Positions 45,251 to 56,135 of a stretch of DNA of 64,000 nt are shown piece after piece. The position numbers were made by a program, and so were the translations under genes. The notes below the pieces were generated by a model that saw only the letters and a list, made by a program, of their open reading frames with translations, was not told where the DNA came from and made no database searches. Positions within the stretch are counted from its first letter, which is position 1, and each line of letters begins with the position of its first letter. The DNA comes from Fischerella sp. PCC 9605 (GTDB lineage: Bacteria; Cyanobacteriota; Cyanobacteriia; Cyanobacteriales; Nostocaceae). The stretch is from positions 45,459 to 109,458 of the forward strand of contig NZ_KI912153.1 in NCBI RefSeq assembly GCF_000517105.1. Reading direction: 5' to 3'.

Positions 45251-48103
45251 TCAGTCTATGGGCGACTGAGTTGATGGGGTTGCATTGGCTGTGGTTGTAT
45301 TAGCTGGTTTAGAAGTAGGAGCCGCTTCGGTTCCCCCAACTAATATTTTTCCGTCGCTCAGTCGAATCGTACCACCAAGATTCGGAGATAGGGCTGTGCC
45401 TGTAATGACGGCATTGCCACTGACTCCTCCCTGATACAGTCCTGCTAAATCGACATTCAAATCGTTCATCGATATAGTTAGGGGATTATTTGTTGCTTGC
45501 TGTTGGGTTTGAGGAGTGGCAAAAATCGGCAGGATGCCTGAAGCCGTGACGAATTCCCGATTGTATTGCGCTTGGATGCTTGGGACAATGATGCGATCGC
45601 CATTAAACTGTACCGTTCCCGTCACATTGGTTAACGTTCGGGTAAAGCTTGCGCCTTAAAAGTAGCATTCTCAACTACCGCTTTCCCCATTACCACTGGT
45701 TGGTTTAGAGTCCCCTGTACTTGAACATTCAGTTGCCCTTGACCTTTAACCCAAGTCACCTGGTCAGTGAATAAATTCAATAGTGCCAAGCCTTCATCTT
45801 GCACATTAGCTTGCAGGCTAATGCGATCGCTCTGGGGCACAACAGCAGCAAACGGCAACGCTAAGGGAATACTACCTGTTATTTCTACTGGTTGCGTCTG
45901 TGCTATCAGTACCGTACTGCCAAAATTCAACCGTGCATCGTTGTAACTAAAGCTGAGTTGGGCTGACTCGACAGATTGATCGTTTACACTCCCCTCTACC
46001 AGCGCTACTTCCCCAATCGCTCTGGGATTTTCTAAACTGCCTGCAACAGTGACAAGTGCATTTAATCTCCCTGCCACCTCTAAGGGGGATTGTGGCGGTA
46101 GAAAAGGTTTTATGAGCGATAGTGGCAGTGCTGTAACTCGTACCTGTCCCGATAGTTCTTCCTGTTCCAGCTGTCCGGTAAAAGCGATCGCTCCCTCACC
46201 CAAGTCAACCCGCAAGGGAAGTAAAGTTAAAACACCATTGTCATAAGTTCCTTGGGCGACAACTTCATCAATTATTGTGAAGTTGCCCCATACCCAGTCC
46301 TGACCGAGAAGATTAAAGCTGACATTAAATGCTGGTTGGGTTCCTGGCTGCAAAGAGCCAGATACTTCAATATTGCCGCTGATAGTACCGTTTAAAGCCG
46401 CCAGTGGAGGCAAGGGAGACGCTTGGTGCTGTTGATGACGCTGTTGTTGTAGAAGAGCTTCAATTTCAGAGAATCGCCGCAGTTGTGTTAATAAGGAGCT
46501 TTCTGGTAAACCAACAGATACAGTTTGTAGTGTTTCTGCACCAGTTAATGTGGGTGGCGTACCACCAGCAAGATCTTGCAAGTCGAAGATACCCAGAGCT
46601 GGCAAGACGTTTTCAATTCTGGCTCGATCAAAGTTAATTTGGAATTGAAATTGGCTCGAGCCTTCACCTTGTAGATCGCCACTGAGGGAGATGCTGCTCT
46701 CGCCTTGCCGCAATTCACCTTCTCTCAACGTAAAAGCACCATCTTCATAACGAATGCGTCCTTGCAAGACATCTGCTGCAAAAGAGCCAACTCGCGGTTG
46801 AGAAATCGCTACATCCCCCACCACACTAGACTCGGTTAGGTTTTCTGCTAGATCGATAACTAGGTTGGCGGATATATCCCCAGCGATCGCGCCTAGATTG
46901 TTCAAGCGATTCTCCAAAGGAGACGCTTCGCGAACGCCTGGAATAACACTTCTCAACACCGCCACAGGGAAGTCGCGCACATTGACAACTAAGTTTTCTC
47001 CTTGGGTTCTACCAATTGCTACTGCTTGGTTACGCCGGACAAAAAATGAAATCGGGCGATTATTATCATTAAGGGTAAAGGCAATTCGGTCTTGCTTGCC
47101 ATGTTTGGGTATTTAGTGTCCCGCTAATCTGCACGGGAATTTTGCCGTAGCGTGTATTGACGTTTTCTAGGGCAATCTTCTGCCCTTGGAATTGTAGCTT
47201 TCCTTGGGTGTTGGTGAAGAGTTGGGAAATGTTTGCAATTTGAGCAGTGACATTTTCCAGGCTAGCCGTCCCAAAAATAGCTGGTTGCTGCCCTTCTGGT
47301 TGTAATTGCACCTTGATATCACCATCGACTCGACCCGATTGTAGATTAATGGGCAAATTAATTAATCGGCTCAGATCGGCTGCGAGTAAATTTCGCGCTT
47401 GGATATTAAGAGTTGTCTGTTGCAATGTAGCAGGGCGCGTTTCTCCAGCGATCGTGAGTTTGCCCCCTGTTTTAGGTTGACCAGTTAGCTCAAATTTAAT
47501 CCGCTGATTTTGTTCTAAGAATAGTGCAATACCGTCAACGTTAGCAATCGCGACTGCACCTTTAGGCTTGCCTGGTTCGGGATTTGGCACTAACACCACA
47601 TCAGCATTCTGTACCCGGATCGTTTCCAAGTCAGTTTGAATGAAACCAGACCCTTCTTGAGTATTAATTTGGGTAGAAACCCATTGCCCATTTTTCGCCT
47701 GTGCCATGTAAACATTTGGCTGAACTAAAGTGACGTTTAGTTCTAATGTCCGGTTAAAAAGCAGTTGCTTTAGGTCGAACCCTACTTCTACTGCCTTTGC
47801 TGCTAAGCGATCTGGATCGGTGGGAGTAGCCGGGATTGACATTGAACCAAACCGCAGACTATTAAGTGAAAATCTTTCGACTTCCCCTATTTGCACAGGT
47901 CGCCCTAGTAACTGGTTGAGATTTTTCTCAACTAGCGGTACTAACCTTTGATTGATAAAGATCCAACCCCACCATACGCCTCCCACAATTGCTACGAGTA
48001 GAATTGCACCTATAGCAATACTGGTACGGCTGAATAGAAGCAGCCGTAAATGTCGATGAGAACTAGTTTCAGGTCGATCGTCTAAACTCGGAGGGCGTGT
48101 CAT
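45251..48103 (-). pseudogene. tamB: TamB (DUF490) with large internal deletion, frameshift and lost C-terminus
   Basis: The N-terminal part is normal: a membrane anchor (FSRTSIAIGAILLVAIVGG), AsmA-like repeats (LNQLLGRPVQIGEVERFS, SIPATPTDPDRLAAKAVEV). At about 47100 YGKIPVQISGTLNTQ jumps to GKQDRIAFTLNDNNRP, which normally lies several hundred residues further on. The join is out of frame. A second, single-base shift lies near 45636 (QALPER to LTNVTGTV). The end at 45251 lacks the conserved DUF490 C-terminus. TamB moves lipids or proteins across the periplasm; this copy cannot. Confidence 0.85.
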
Positions 48104-48358
48104 CTTTCATCCTCGTGCAATCGCGATCGCTGCCGATCAGACAATTTGTGGCATTGTCAAGTTACGCTCAGAGAAAAATATTAATGAGAATTGTTTAAGA
48201 ATTTGATTACATTTTGTACGGCAGAATCAGGGCTCCAGCAGTATCAAATTGCGGTCATTCTCAACTAGATTTTTCTCCGACAATAACTTGACAATGCCTA
48301 CTCAGCTTACCGATCGAACAGAATCGATCTAGAGGCTAATTCAATCTCGTTTGTATTT

Positions 48359-48469
48359 ATGCGTTTTACCCAATCGACAATAGAAGGCCGTGCCAAAACT
48401 TTAATCATTCTTCAGATAGAGAAACGATTAATTCCTTTAGGAAAACAACTACAGCAATTCAATGAATAG
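48359..48469 (+). other. 37-codon frame resembling a DUF4351 end
   Basis: MRFTQSTIEGRAKTLIILQI, then EKRLIPLGKQLQQFNE, is reminiscent of the helical tail of Rpn-family/DUF4351 proteins. It is too short for certainty. The rest of 48104-48493 has no gene. Confidence 0.25.
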
Positions 48470-48493
48470 CCTGTTTTGCTCATCCGAGTAATT

Positions 48494-49453
48494 TCATCCA
48501 AAATCTCCAAGCCAACGAAAAGCACGATGCAACTCAGCAGCACCGTTAGATGCATACTAGCGACCATGTGAGAGAATGATTCTTCTAGGTTGCCATTGCA
48601 GCATCTGCTCAACACACTGACGCGCTTGATCCTTGCGTCCCCAGAATGTTAGTCGCAAGTCAAGCGGAGCTTTACCATCCGGATCGCCACTGCCAGCCAG
48701 CTTTAATAGCCAACGAAAGTTCTGGCTGACTTTGTTCGGCTCGAATTTCTCGATCAGGTCAGCAAGAATGAGGGTGGCACTGTTGCGGTGAAAGAAGACC
48801 ACTTCATCCATGAATCGACTACCGCGAAAAATCAACTGGTCGATTTCATTAGCCCACTGTGGAGGTGGTTCGTCTGTCAGGTCAGCATTGAAAACCACTT
48901 GAATTTTCTGTTGGGCAGCCCGTTCTCGCACGCCCGGTGATGCCCAAGCTGTCGCCTCTGGATACGCTTTAGCCCAAGTGCTAATGTGAGCATAATGAAT
49001 CTTGTTGGGTGAGATGAGATGGCGGACTAAGCCGAGCGTATCAATCTCCTTTTTCAACGCTTCCGTTAATTCAACTGGTGAATGACACCACAATTCATCG
49101 TTATTCAACCGCACAACCGTCATCCGAGTCGAAAAAGGAATCGTCGTTCCATACATTGCCATTCGTACAACTGATCCATCAACAATCCAAATATTTTCAT
49201 CGACGGGTTTCAGAGTATTGATTGGCTGATATAGCTCAATAGGGTCGCGTTCAATCCCATGAGATGAGCCAGTGACAAACTGACAAGTCAGCGCTTGCGC
49301 GATCGCAGTGTTGTCTGTTAGATTTTCCATAATATCTAAAAAACCTATTTGTAGTGAAAAACCTCTGCTTTTGATGTTTTTTAGCTGTAAATTTTGGGTT
49401 GAACCATGAGAGTGCCAGCGAGCCATATGAGCGGTATGGGTTTGCAAATACAT
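48494..49453 (-). pseudogene. DUF4336 protein with in-frame TAG near the end
   Basis: The body INTLKPVDENIWIVDGSVVR, STRMTVVRLNNDELWCHSPV, HLISPNKIHYAHISTW, EVVFFHRNSATLILADLIE is a metallo-beta-lactamase-like DUF4336 protein of the short type. The frame stops at TAG 48557-48559 after RRIILSHGR, but continues in frame as YASNGAAELHRAFRWLGDF to TGA at 48494. HGR-W-Y fits the family, so TGG probably became TAG. The N-terminus is uncertain: MENLTD at 49330 or MYLQTH at 49453. A product lacking 20 residues might still fold. Confidence 0.82.
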
Positions 49454-49465
49454 TTCAGGCTTGTG

Positions 49466-49987
49466 TTAGACAGTACGCGAATTGCCAAACCAAGCGTCAC
49501 AATCCCGTTCGATCTGCTTGGCGGCTTTTAAATTCGACCGCCATACTCCAGCAAAGACAGCTACTATAATCAAAAGCGGCACGACGAAATATGCGTCGTA
49601 AACACTCAGAAGATAGATAAAAGTTCCCAAGAATAAAGGCAAAAGATACCATAGCCAAACGAGTCTGAGCATATGAGCCTGATGAGTCAAATGATGCTTC
49701 CACTTGTCTGGAAACTGAGTGGGGGGGAACGCAGAAAGCTCCGATTTTGGAATGTACAGCTTCCACCAGATGACGGTAATATTCAGCAACAGCGCCAAGA
49801 TTACCACTCCGCTCCCAATGATTGAGAGAGTGTCTTCTGGCTGCCTGTAAATATCGTAAGCAATAATAAAAGTAAAGACAGCAATGAGAGTACCTGCAAC
49901 CACTGTCTCACGGATATTTCGGCGTTGAGCACACTTTACAAGCTCGGTAACTCTGTGTTCTAGTGATTTCGCTTGTCGGTTAGACAT
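49466..49987 (-). CDS. Hypothetical membrane protein, 173 aa
   Basis: Four hydrophobic stretches are visible: VVAGTLIAVFTFIIAYDIY, LSIIGSGVVILALLLNITVI, LVWLWYLLPLFLGTFIYLL and AYFVVPLLIIVAVFAGVW. A basic N-terminus faces the cytosol. I do not recognise a named family, though the plan resembles small two-by-two helix proteins seen beside membrane proteases. The start overlaps the end of the site-2 protease gene by 8 nt, so the two are translated together. Confidence 0.7.
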   Translation of the reverse strand: MSNRQAKSLEHRVTELVKCAQRRNIRETVVAGTLIAVFTFIIAYDIYRQPEDTLSIIGSGVVILALLLNITVIWWKLYIPKSELSAFPPTQFPDKWKHHLTHQAHMLRLVWLWYLLPLFLGTFIYLLSVYDAYFVVPLLIIVAVFAGVWRSNLKAAKQIERDCDAWFGNSRTV

Positions 49988-50901
49988 ATTTACCTCCTTT
50001 TGGCATATAGGAATGAAGTATAGTGATGATTCCTAAAAGCTGCCCATTCTGAGTGACTGGGTAAGCCTGGTAACGTTGCTGGAGAAAGTATTCATCGACT
50101 AATTCCCGAAGAGTTAAATTGGGTGGCACACTAGAGGGCGATCGCGTCATTAACTCGCCTACTCGCACTCCCTCCAAACTTGTCCGCAGTACTAGCTGTT
50201 GGTAGCTGTAATCTGCGGCATTGTTTAAAAACCAGCCAATTAAGATTAACCATAAACCGTTGAGGATGAAACCGCCAAACAGTTGCACGACTCCTAGAGC
50301 AATAATTAGATAACTAAAGAATTTTCCACCCCATGAAGCAATGCGCGTAGCTTTTTTCAAGTTACCCGCGATCTTCCAAACAATGGCACGGAATAGGCGA
50401 CCGCCATCTAGGTGAAAACCAGGTAGCAGATTGAAGATCGCGAGGATTAAATTGATCGAAGCGAGATATTTGCTCACTAAGTTAATAGCAACACTCCAGC
50501 CCGCACTGCTGCCTATCCAGTAAAGTAAACCAAATAATGCGGCAAGTACCACACTAGTCAGCGGTCCTACACCAGCAATTTGAAACTCATCACCCGGATT
50601 CTCAGCATCCATACGGGTACGCGATACCCCACCAAACGCAAATAGTGTAATCCCCTCTACTGGGATGCCTTTGGCTCTTGCTACGAAACAGTGGGAAAGC
50701 TCGTGCGCCCAATAGGGAAGCAAAAAACAGTAGCGTCGCTATCACTCCCATAATGATATACGTAGCTTGGGAGAGTCCTGGGTAGTTGCCTGGAAATACG
50801 CTGCCGATAAAAGTCCACAAGATTAAGAAGAAAATAATGAACCAGGATAAATCAACACGAATTTCAAAGCCGAAAATTGAACCTAACCGAAAGCTTTGCA
50901 T
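49980..50901 (-). pseudogene. Site-2 protease (M50) with CBS domain, one-base frameshift
   Basis: The N-terminal frame starts ATG 50901: MQSFRLGSIFGFEIRVDLSW, FIIFFLILWTF, ATLLFFASLL. It shifts near 50707-50709, where a GGG run looks one base too long. The second frame continues AHELSHCFVARAKGIP, the zinc-binding HExxH (with E and both H intact), then NLLPGFHLDGGRLFRAIVW with the third ligand, and a partial CBS domain (VGELMTRSP, LLGIITILH). It cleaves membrane proteins within the bilayer. Only one base separates it from an intact gene. Confidence 0.87.
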
Positions 50902-51866
50902 ACATAATCCTTTAACCGATTAGTTATTGAAGTATTAAAGTTTTTTATTTATGAAACATTAGATTAAAGACTTCCCCAAAAATAATATTGATGAAGTTAA
51001 ATAATTTACATAAACCTCGTCCATTTTGAAAGCTGGAGTTTTATATAAGGGCTTATAATTTGCTTCTAACTTGAATTATAAGCTTTACCCTAATTACAAA
51101 AAACTACGGTTCTCAACGTAGACGTGGTTTAATTTGCTTTTTTAAAATATGAAACTACCAGCTTTGCAGAGCGAGATACTTCAAAAAAATGCAGGCGCGT
51201 GTATTTCATCCGGTCTACGTCAACAGTATACCAGTTACGCTTTCAAGCGTACTTTTATGAACTGTTATGTTTGGATTTTAAATCTAAAAAGTGGAAAACT
51301 GGTGGAGAAGTTACTAGTATGTTTTAAGCTATGATAGAGAATATATTTCGCCCGACGTACAGACACTCATACACAGCTTTTTATTCACCATATGATAAAA
51401 AAACAAACAAGCACTTTTACACCACTTTAAATTGAGTGTTAAGTAAAATTGACTCAATTTCAAAATTTTGAATGAAATAAAATTAGGAATATATCTGTGA
51501 CTTGAAAAGATTGAATATAGTTATTAAGTCTGTTTTACAATGTAAATAAAAGACAAATAGCTCAATTTTGCACAGTAATTTCTTGGTCTAATTAGCAATT
51601 CTATCATTTAATACAAAAGGGGATTGTAAATGAAAATTAGGTTTTTCAGTACCTAGTATGCCAACTATTAGTTAAAAATTCAAATTTGACTATAAAATAA
51701 AGGTTGAAACGCCTAAATCCCTAAAAAAGCCTAAAATTTTAAAAATAATGCTTGCTTTTGTTGTACAGCAGTGCTTTCAGGTTTTTAGCGGATTGATTTA
51801 GCATACCAAGTACTGAAGAGCCGAAAATTATTGGCATAGGAGATACGAAGAAAGTGAAAAAGCCTT
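50902..51866. other. AT-rich gap of about 960 bp without a recognisable gene
   Basis: Composition is clearly more AT-rich than the surroundings, with many A and T runs. A 61-codon frame at 51149-51334 (MKLPALQSEILQKNAGA) has no family resemblance and no ribosome site. I see no RNA gene, repeat array or strong hairpin. Confidence 0.5.
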
Positions 51867-52475
51867 ATGCTCTTGAGTTACAGATTTAAAAAACGATACT
51901 TCGCGCTCGCTGTAATTTGTCTTACGCCTGTAATTCTACCAGTGATAGCAATTACAGCGTTTAGTATTTATCTTTATAACAGTAAAAACAACATCCATCA
52001 GGCTGATGCGGCAATTGTTTTAGGAGCCGCAGCATGGGAAGATAAACCATCTCCGGTTTTTAGAGAACGAATTAATCACGCAATTAATCTCTATAAAACT
52101 GGAAATGTTCACAACATCATTTTTACAGGCGGAATTGGCAAAAATAGTGAATATGCTGAAGCAATTGTTGGTAAACAATATGCGATCGCGCATGGCGTAA
52201 AAAAGTCTGATATCCTAATCGAAGCCGAATCACTAACAACTCTCCAAAACATTAAAAATGCTTTAAAAGTGGCTTCGTCCACTCAGTTATCCAAGTTTCT
52301 CATTGTTAGCGACCCTTTACATTTAAAACGAGCAGTTTTGATGGCGCAAGACTTAGGAATGGATGCACATCCATCTGGAACACCAACTAGTCGTTATCGC
52401 AGTTTCAAAAGTAAGCTGAAATTTTTGGTGCGAGAAACTTATAGTTATTTTATCTACCTTTTGTTGAGAATTTAA
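51867..52475 (+). CDS. YdcF/SanA-like DUF218 membrane protein
   Basis: This 202-residue protein has an N-terminal membrane helix at about 12-35 (LAVICLTPVILPVIAITAFS). The DUF218 domain follows: ADAAIVLGAAAWEDKPSPVF, RERINHAINLYKTG, IIFTGGIGKNSEYAEA, then ILIEAESLTTLQNIKNAL and FLIVSDPLHLKRAVLMAQ. This matches SanA/ElyC-type proteins linked to envelope integrity. The catalytic role is unproven. It stands alone after the AT-rich gap. Confidence 0.87.
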   Translation: MLLSYRFKKRYFALAVICLTPVILPVIAITAFSIYLYNSKNNIHQADAAIVLGAAAWEDKPSPVFRERINHAINLYKTGNVHNIIFTGGIGKNSEYAEAIVGKQYAIAHGVKKSDILIEAESLTTLQNIKNALKVASSTQLSKFLIVSDPLHLKRAVLMAQDLGMDAHPSGTPTSRYRSFKSKLKFLVRETYSYFIYLLLRI

Positions 52476-52519
52476 TTTTTTTATCCATCAAGCTTTGATT
52501 ATTAGTTGATAATCAGCGA

Positions 52520-53287
52520 TTAAAAAGTCAACAAAAGGGCTGCATAACTGACCGCACCAAGAGCAAACGCCCAAAAGCGACTTTCCCGTTCCTCCGGAAG
52601 TTCTTCCTTGAGAACATTAAGGACTACACCTCCGGCTAAAAAGGCAAAAAGAACCGCAACTGCTGCACGATGGATTTCAGTGCCACTACCAATTACCCAA
52701 CCAACAATAATTGCTGCTGCCAACAGCCATCGTCCAATCCGGTCATAAATTTCCTTGTGATGTTCGCGTAAACCATTATCGTTAACAACGAAATGCAAAG
52801 CCATCGCAAAGAAGAACAAAAGTAAACTTTCAATACCCGGTTCTTCTCGGTGAAGCAACAAGTAACCGATTAAAGCATTGTAAACACCAAAAGAAGCAAT
52901 ATGTATCCAAAAAACACCTGAAGAAGTTATATCTCTTTGACCTGCTTTTTGATTGTTTTGACGTGACCTTTTCGCAAGTCTTTCTAAAGCATAAAAAACT
53001 GATAAACCTACAAGTGCAACCAAATAAACGTGATGTTCCAAGAATGCAATTCTAAAGTCTATATTTTGAATTGTTTCCTGTGCTTGACTCAATTCAGGCA
53101 AGATGTGAACGAAAACATAAGCAACAGATACCCCACTGCCAAAAGAAAGCCAACGACTACGCGGAATAGTTCTAAGGAAGCGTAACTTACCAGAGAAGAT
53201 ATGTATAATAGCTAAGAAAATAGCACACAAAGCGGAAATAAGAAGAATATTAGAGTTAGATACTGATTGCTCTGCGACTGCAAACAT
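52520..53287 (-). CDS. ZIP-like multi-spanning membrane protein
   Basis: This 255-residue protein has about eight hydrophobic helices. WLSFGSGVSVAYVFVHILPE, then FFFAMALHFVVNDNGLREHH and a terminal FAFLAGGVVLNVLKEELPEE, resemble the His- and Glu-bearing helices of ZIP metal transporters. The canonical HxxxE pairs are not all clear. It may transport a divalent metal or be an inactive relative. It is monocistronic on the minus strand. Confidence 0.6.
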   Translation of the reverse strand: MFAVAEQSVSNSNILLISALCAIFLAIIHIFSGKLRFLRTIPRSRWLSFGSGVSVAYVFVHILPELSQAQETIQNIDFRIAFLEHHVYLVALVGLSVFYALERLAKRSRQNNQKAGQRDITSSGVFWIHIASFGVYNALIGYLLLHREEPGIESLLLFFFAMALHFVVNDNGLREHHKEIYDRIGRWLLAAAIIVGWVIGSGTEIHRAAVAVLFAFLAGGVVLNVLKEELPEERESRFWAFALGAVSYAALLLTF

Positions 53288-53413
53288 AATTTCTACTAGC
53301 TCATTTGAAAAGTATAAAAATTGCCTGCATATTCTTTGAAATCATAAATATAATTCACATATTTTCTGGGATAAATTTGTTGATTTTTATCTGATGTCAC
53401 CAGTTGATATATA

Positions 53414-53506
53414 TTAAAGCGCTTCTGGACAGTAGCCTAGATACTTTGATTGCACATAACCACCGAAAGGCAGTACAATTTGTACCCAACCATTTTTAGA
53501 GTTCAT
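53414..53506 (-). pseudogene. SH3-like domain tail
   Basis: MNSKNGWVQIVLPFGG, then YVQSKYLGYCPEAL, is the last strand pair of a bacterial SH3-type domain. The rest of the domain is missing. It has a normal stop but no ribosome site. The surrounding 53288-53541 is otherwise empty. Confidence 0.4.
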
Positions 53507-53541
53507 AATGACAATGTTTAAGCAAATTAAAAGCAAACTTT

Positions 53542-54088
53542 TTAATTTATATAGCGAGTCGTCTTGCTGCACCACCAATTGTTGAAGGTAGCCCCAAAAT
53601 AATGGTGTAAGGTATAAAGCTTTGCTTCTTCAACACATACTAGTCCGTGATGAGTGACTGTTTCCCCTGCCCAAAGAGCGCGGATAACATCAACACATTC
53701 CTTGAGACGGGCATTGCGATCGCTCTTGCAAGGCCAATGTTCTCCGGTAATATGTTCGTTGACTGCTTGACCGCTACCTACGGTGAGCCAAAAGCGGTTA
53801 GGAAACATTTCTGCCAACGTTGCCGCTGCTTGGGCAATAATAGCGGGATGATACCGTTCTTTGTCCAGGAGCGCAAACAACCCGATAGGAAAGTGTCGGA
53901 GTAGCTTGCATTGCTGCACCCAACCACGACCAAGTGAAACCGCTTTGTCCTTGGTCTTCGCTCCAAGGGTGGAAGTGATCGGAAGACAGAGCAAGGGTAA
54001 AACCTGCTTGTTCTGCCATCTGTACGTACTTTAACAATTCGCTGGGTTTGAATTGTTCGTGGGAAGCGTGATATCCAATCTTAGCCAT
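53542..54088 (-). pseudogene. LLM-class flavin-dependent oxidoreductase, frameshifted and truncated
   Basis: The first frame from ATG 54088: MAKIGYHASHEQFKPSELL, KYVQMAEQAGFTLALSSDHF, HPWSEDQGQSGFTWSWLGA. Near 53870 it shifts to a second frame: ERYHPAIIAQAAATLAEMF, NRFWLTVGSGQAVNEHIT, ARLKECVDVIRALWAGE, VCVEEAKLYTL. This is the F420/FMN-dependent G6PDH-like (TIGR03557-type) group, normally about 320 residues. Everything after residue 180 is missing. It is nonfunctional. Confidence 0.85.
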
Positions 54089-54112
54089 AAAGTTTTCTCC
54101 GTAGTAATGTAT

Positions 54113-54976
54113 TTAAATGCGAACGTTAGAGTTAGTAATTTTCCGATAACGAGCCTCGACCATTGAATGGATGCCGTAAGCAATTAGACCACTTGCCACC
54201 AAACCCAAAATCAAAGCTCCAAAGGGTTGTTGTGCTAGAATTGCTAATGCTTCACCCAAACCTCTAGCTTTATTCGCATTAGACAGACGTGCTGCCTGAA
54301 TAAAGAAAATGCCAATGATACCAAAAACAACGCCACGGGAAGCAATCCCAAATCTGCCGATACGCATTGCCCAGGTTTGCTCAATGGCAGTCATTTCATG
54401 CAGTTTGAATTGGCGGCGGAACTTACCCTTGTATGCTTCATATAAGTAATAGATCCCAACACCAATTGCGATCGCCCCAACCAATCCCACCAACCACTGT
54501 CCGAAGGGTTGAGCTAGCAACCGCGCTGTCCAATCTTCAGTAGAATTGCGGTTAATATCATCTGCATCGATAATAATTTGCACTGCTGTCAGCGCTATAC
54601 TTGCATAAGCCAAGGCATTGAAAGCATAACCAAAACGCTTGATAAATCGCTTAGCATTCATTGGTTGATCGGAGTTTTCCGGGTCAAAAATAGTCTGCAC
54701 CAAACGCCAAAGAACGTACCCAACGATACCAAAACTTAGAAAACCCAGTAAAAATTTCCCAAAAGGTTGGGAAACGATCGCTAAAAACGCACCACTAATA
54801 TCCGTGATTCTGCCACCAACACCAATCGCCACCTGTGCCGCTAAAAAGCCGACTACAAAATATACCACTCCTTTTGCAGCATAGCCCAATCTTGCCAAGC
54901 GTTCAAAGGCAGGATGAGCAACTGCTTGCTTGACTGGTTTTTTAATTTTGTTAGTGGGTAAATTAGGTTGTGTCAT
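54113..54976 (-). CDS. DUF1206 membrane protein
   Basis: This 287-residue protein has three DUF1206 units of two helices each. The first is FERLARLGYAAKGVVYFVVG, the second KRFGYAFNALAYASIALTAV, the third MRIGRFGIASRGVVFGIIGI. Each is followed by a QPFGKF/QPFGQW/QPFGAL loop. Members are widespread in stress-related clusters; the function is unknown. It lies between the DedA gene and the LLM remnant, all on the minus strand. Confidence 0.92.
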   Translation of the reverse strand: MTQPNLPTNKIKKPVKQAVAHPAFERLARLGYAAKGVVYFVVGFLAAQVAIGVGGRITDISGAFLAIVSQPFGKFLLGFLSFGIVGYVLWRLVQTIFDPENSDQPMNAKRFIKRFGYAFNALAYASIALTAVQIIIDADDINRNSTEDWTARLLAQPFGQWLVGLVGAIAIGVGIYYLYEAYKGKFRRQFKLHEMTAIEQTWAMRIGRFGIASRGVVFGIIGIFFIQAARLSNANKARGLGEALAILAQQPFGALILGLVASGLIAYGIHSMVEARYRKITNSNVRI

Positions 54977-55000
54977 TGCTTTTCATCAGCTTTCTCTGGT

Positions 55001-55615
55001 CTAATTGTTGCCCTTTTGCCTTTTCTTTCGGCGACGGATGAACCAAATTCCCAAACCGACAACGAGTACCACCACCACAACTATAGAAATAGGACTAAGA
55101 TACTTTTTCACCAGTTGATAATTCTGCCCCAGCACAAAGCCTGCATAGCTTAACAGTCCTACCCACACAAGAGTACCAACTGTTGAGTACAGTAAGAAGG
55201 GTAGAAATGGCATCTCCTCAAAACCTGCGGGAATGGAAATCAAAGTACGAATAGCTGGAATGAGGCGACCGAAGAACACCACAGCCCACCCGTATTTTTT
55301 GAACCACCGCTTGGACTTGTCGATGTCCTCACCAGATAAAGTTAGCCACTTGCCATGCTTGTTTACCCACTGTCGCAAGCGTTTTTCACCTACACGCTTG
55401 CCTATATAGTACCAAGGTAATGCACCCAGCACAGAACCTACTGTTCCTGCCAGAATTACAAACAGCAAATTCAAGTTGCCCTGCTGGACGGTAAAGCCTG
55501 CCAATGGCATAATCACCTCTGAAGGTATGGGAGGAAAAATGTTTTCCAGCACCATTAGCAGGGCAATACCCAAGTAGCCCATCGAAGAAATTATGTTGGT
55601 AATCCAATTCAGCAT
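55001..55615 (-). CDS. DedA-family membrane protein
   Basis: There are 204 residues. IFPPIPSEVIMPLAGFTVQQ near the N-terminus and AIRTLISIPAGFEEMPFLPF with the RxxxG pattern are DedA/VTT hallmarks; FFGRLIPAIR supplies the conserved arginine. DedA proteins act as lipid (undecaprenyl phosphate or phospholipid) flippases. The tail IWFIRRRKKRQKGNN is cytosolic. It starts 24 bp before the DUF1206 gene and is probably co-transcribed. Confidence 0.92.
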   Translation of the reverse strand: MLNWITNIISSMGYLGIALLMVLENIFPPIPSEVIMPLAGFTVQQGNLNLLFVILAGTVGSVLGALPWYYIGKRVGEKRLRQWVNKHGKWLTLSGEDIDKSKRWFKKYGWAVVFFGRLIPAIRTLISIPAGFEEMPFLPFLLYSTVGTLVWVGLLSYAGFVLGQNYQLVKKYLSPISIVVVVVLVVGLGIWFIRRRKKRQKGNN

Positions 55616-55650
55616 AAGATGGTTCTTTTAATTACTGCTAAACTCATCGG

Positions 55651-56079
55651 TTAGCCGTTTCTGAGAATGCTGTTGTCTATGTTGCTGATATTGATAATTA
55701 TTATCATTAAAGTGCCAAGTAGAAAGTTACCAACAAAGAACTTCCAGCCCAGTAATACCCACAGCACGATACCCAATTCAATCACTAGATTGGTAGAAGC
55801 AATTAGGAAAGAGAGGGCGTTAACTGGGTGTGCGCCTTTGACGAGTACAGAACGAGAAGCAGCGATCGCAGCAAAAGAACAAGAAGAAGATATAAAGCCA
55901 AAGAAACCAGCTAAAGCTGCTTGTTTCCAGCCGCGTTTACCCAAAACTCGCGCCATTTGGGAGCGAGTGACTATTACCTGAATTGTGGCAGAAACTGTAT
56001 AACCAAACACTAGTGCCCAGAAGGATTTCCATAATATTCCCGCACTGGTTAATAAGGCTTGTCCAATTTGGTTCAACAT
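55651..56079 (-). CDS. Permease (UPF0718/DUF318-like), short
   Basis: There are 142 residues. MLNQIGQALLTSAGILWKS, YTVSATIQVIVTRSQM, AALAGFFGFISSSCSFAAIA and STNLVIELGIVLWVLLG match the first half of permeases with the conserved SSSCS motif. Full-length family members have about twice this length. The frame ends with ISNIDNSILRNG, which is not family-like, so the C-terminal half is probably lost. It might be a natural short form. Confidence 0.7.
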   Translation of the reverse strand: MLNQIGQALLTSAGILWKSFWALVFGYTVSATIQVIVTRSQMARVLGKRGWKQAALAGFFGFISSSCSFAAIAASRSVLVKGAHPVNALSFLIASTNLVIELGIVLWVLLGWKFFVGNFLLGTLMIIIINISNIDNSILRNG

Positions 56080-56135
56080 AAGACACCCTAATAAACATCA
56101 CTTTGTCATGAGTTACAAAAGTGATTAGTATTACA

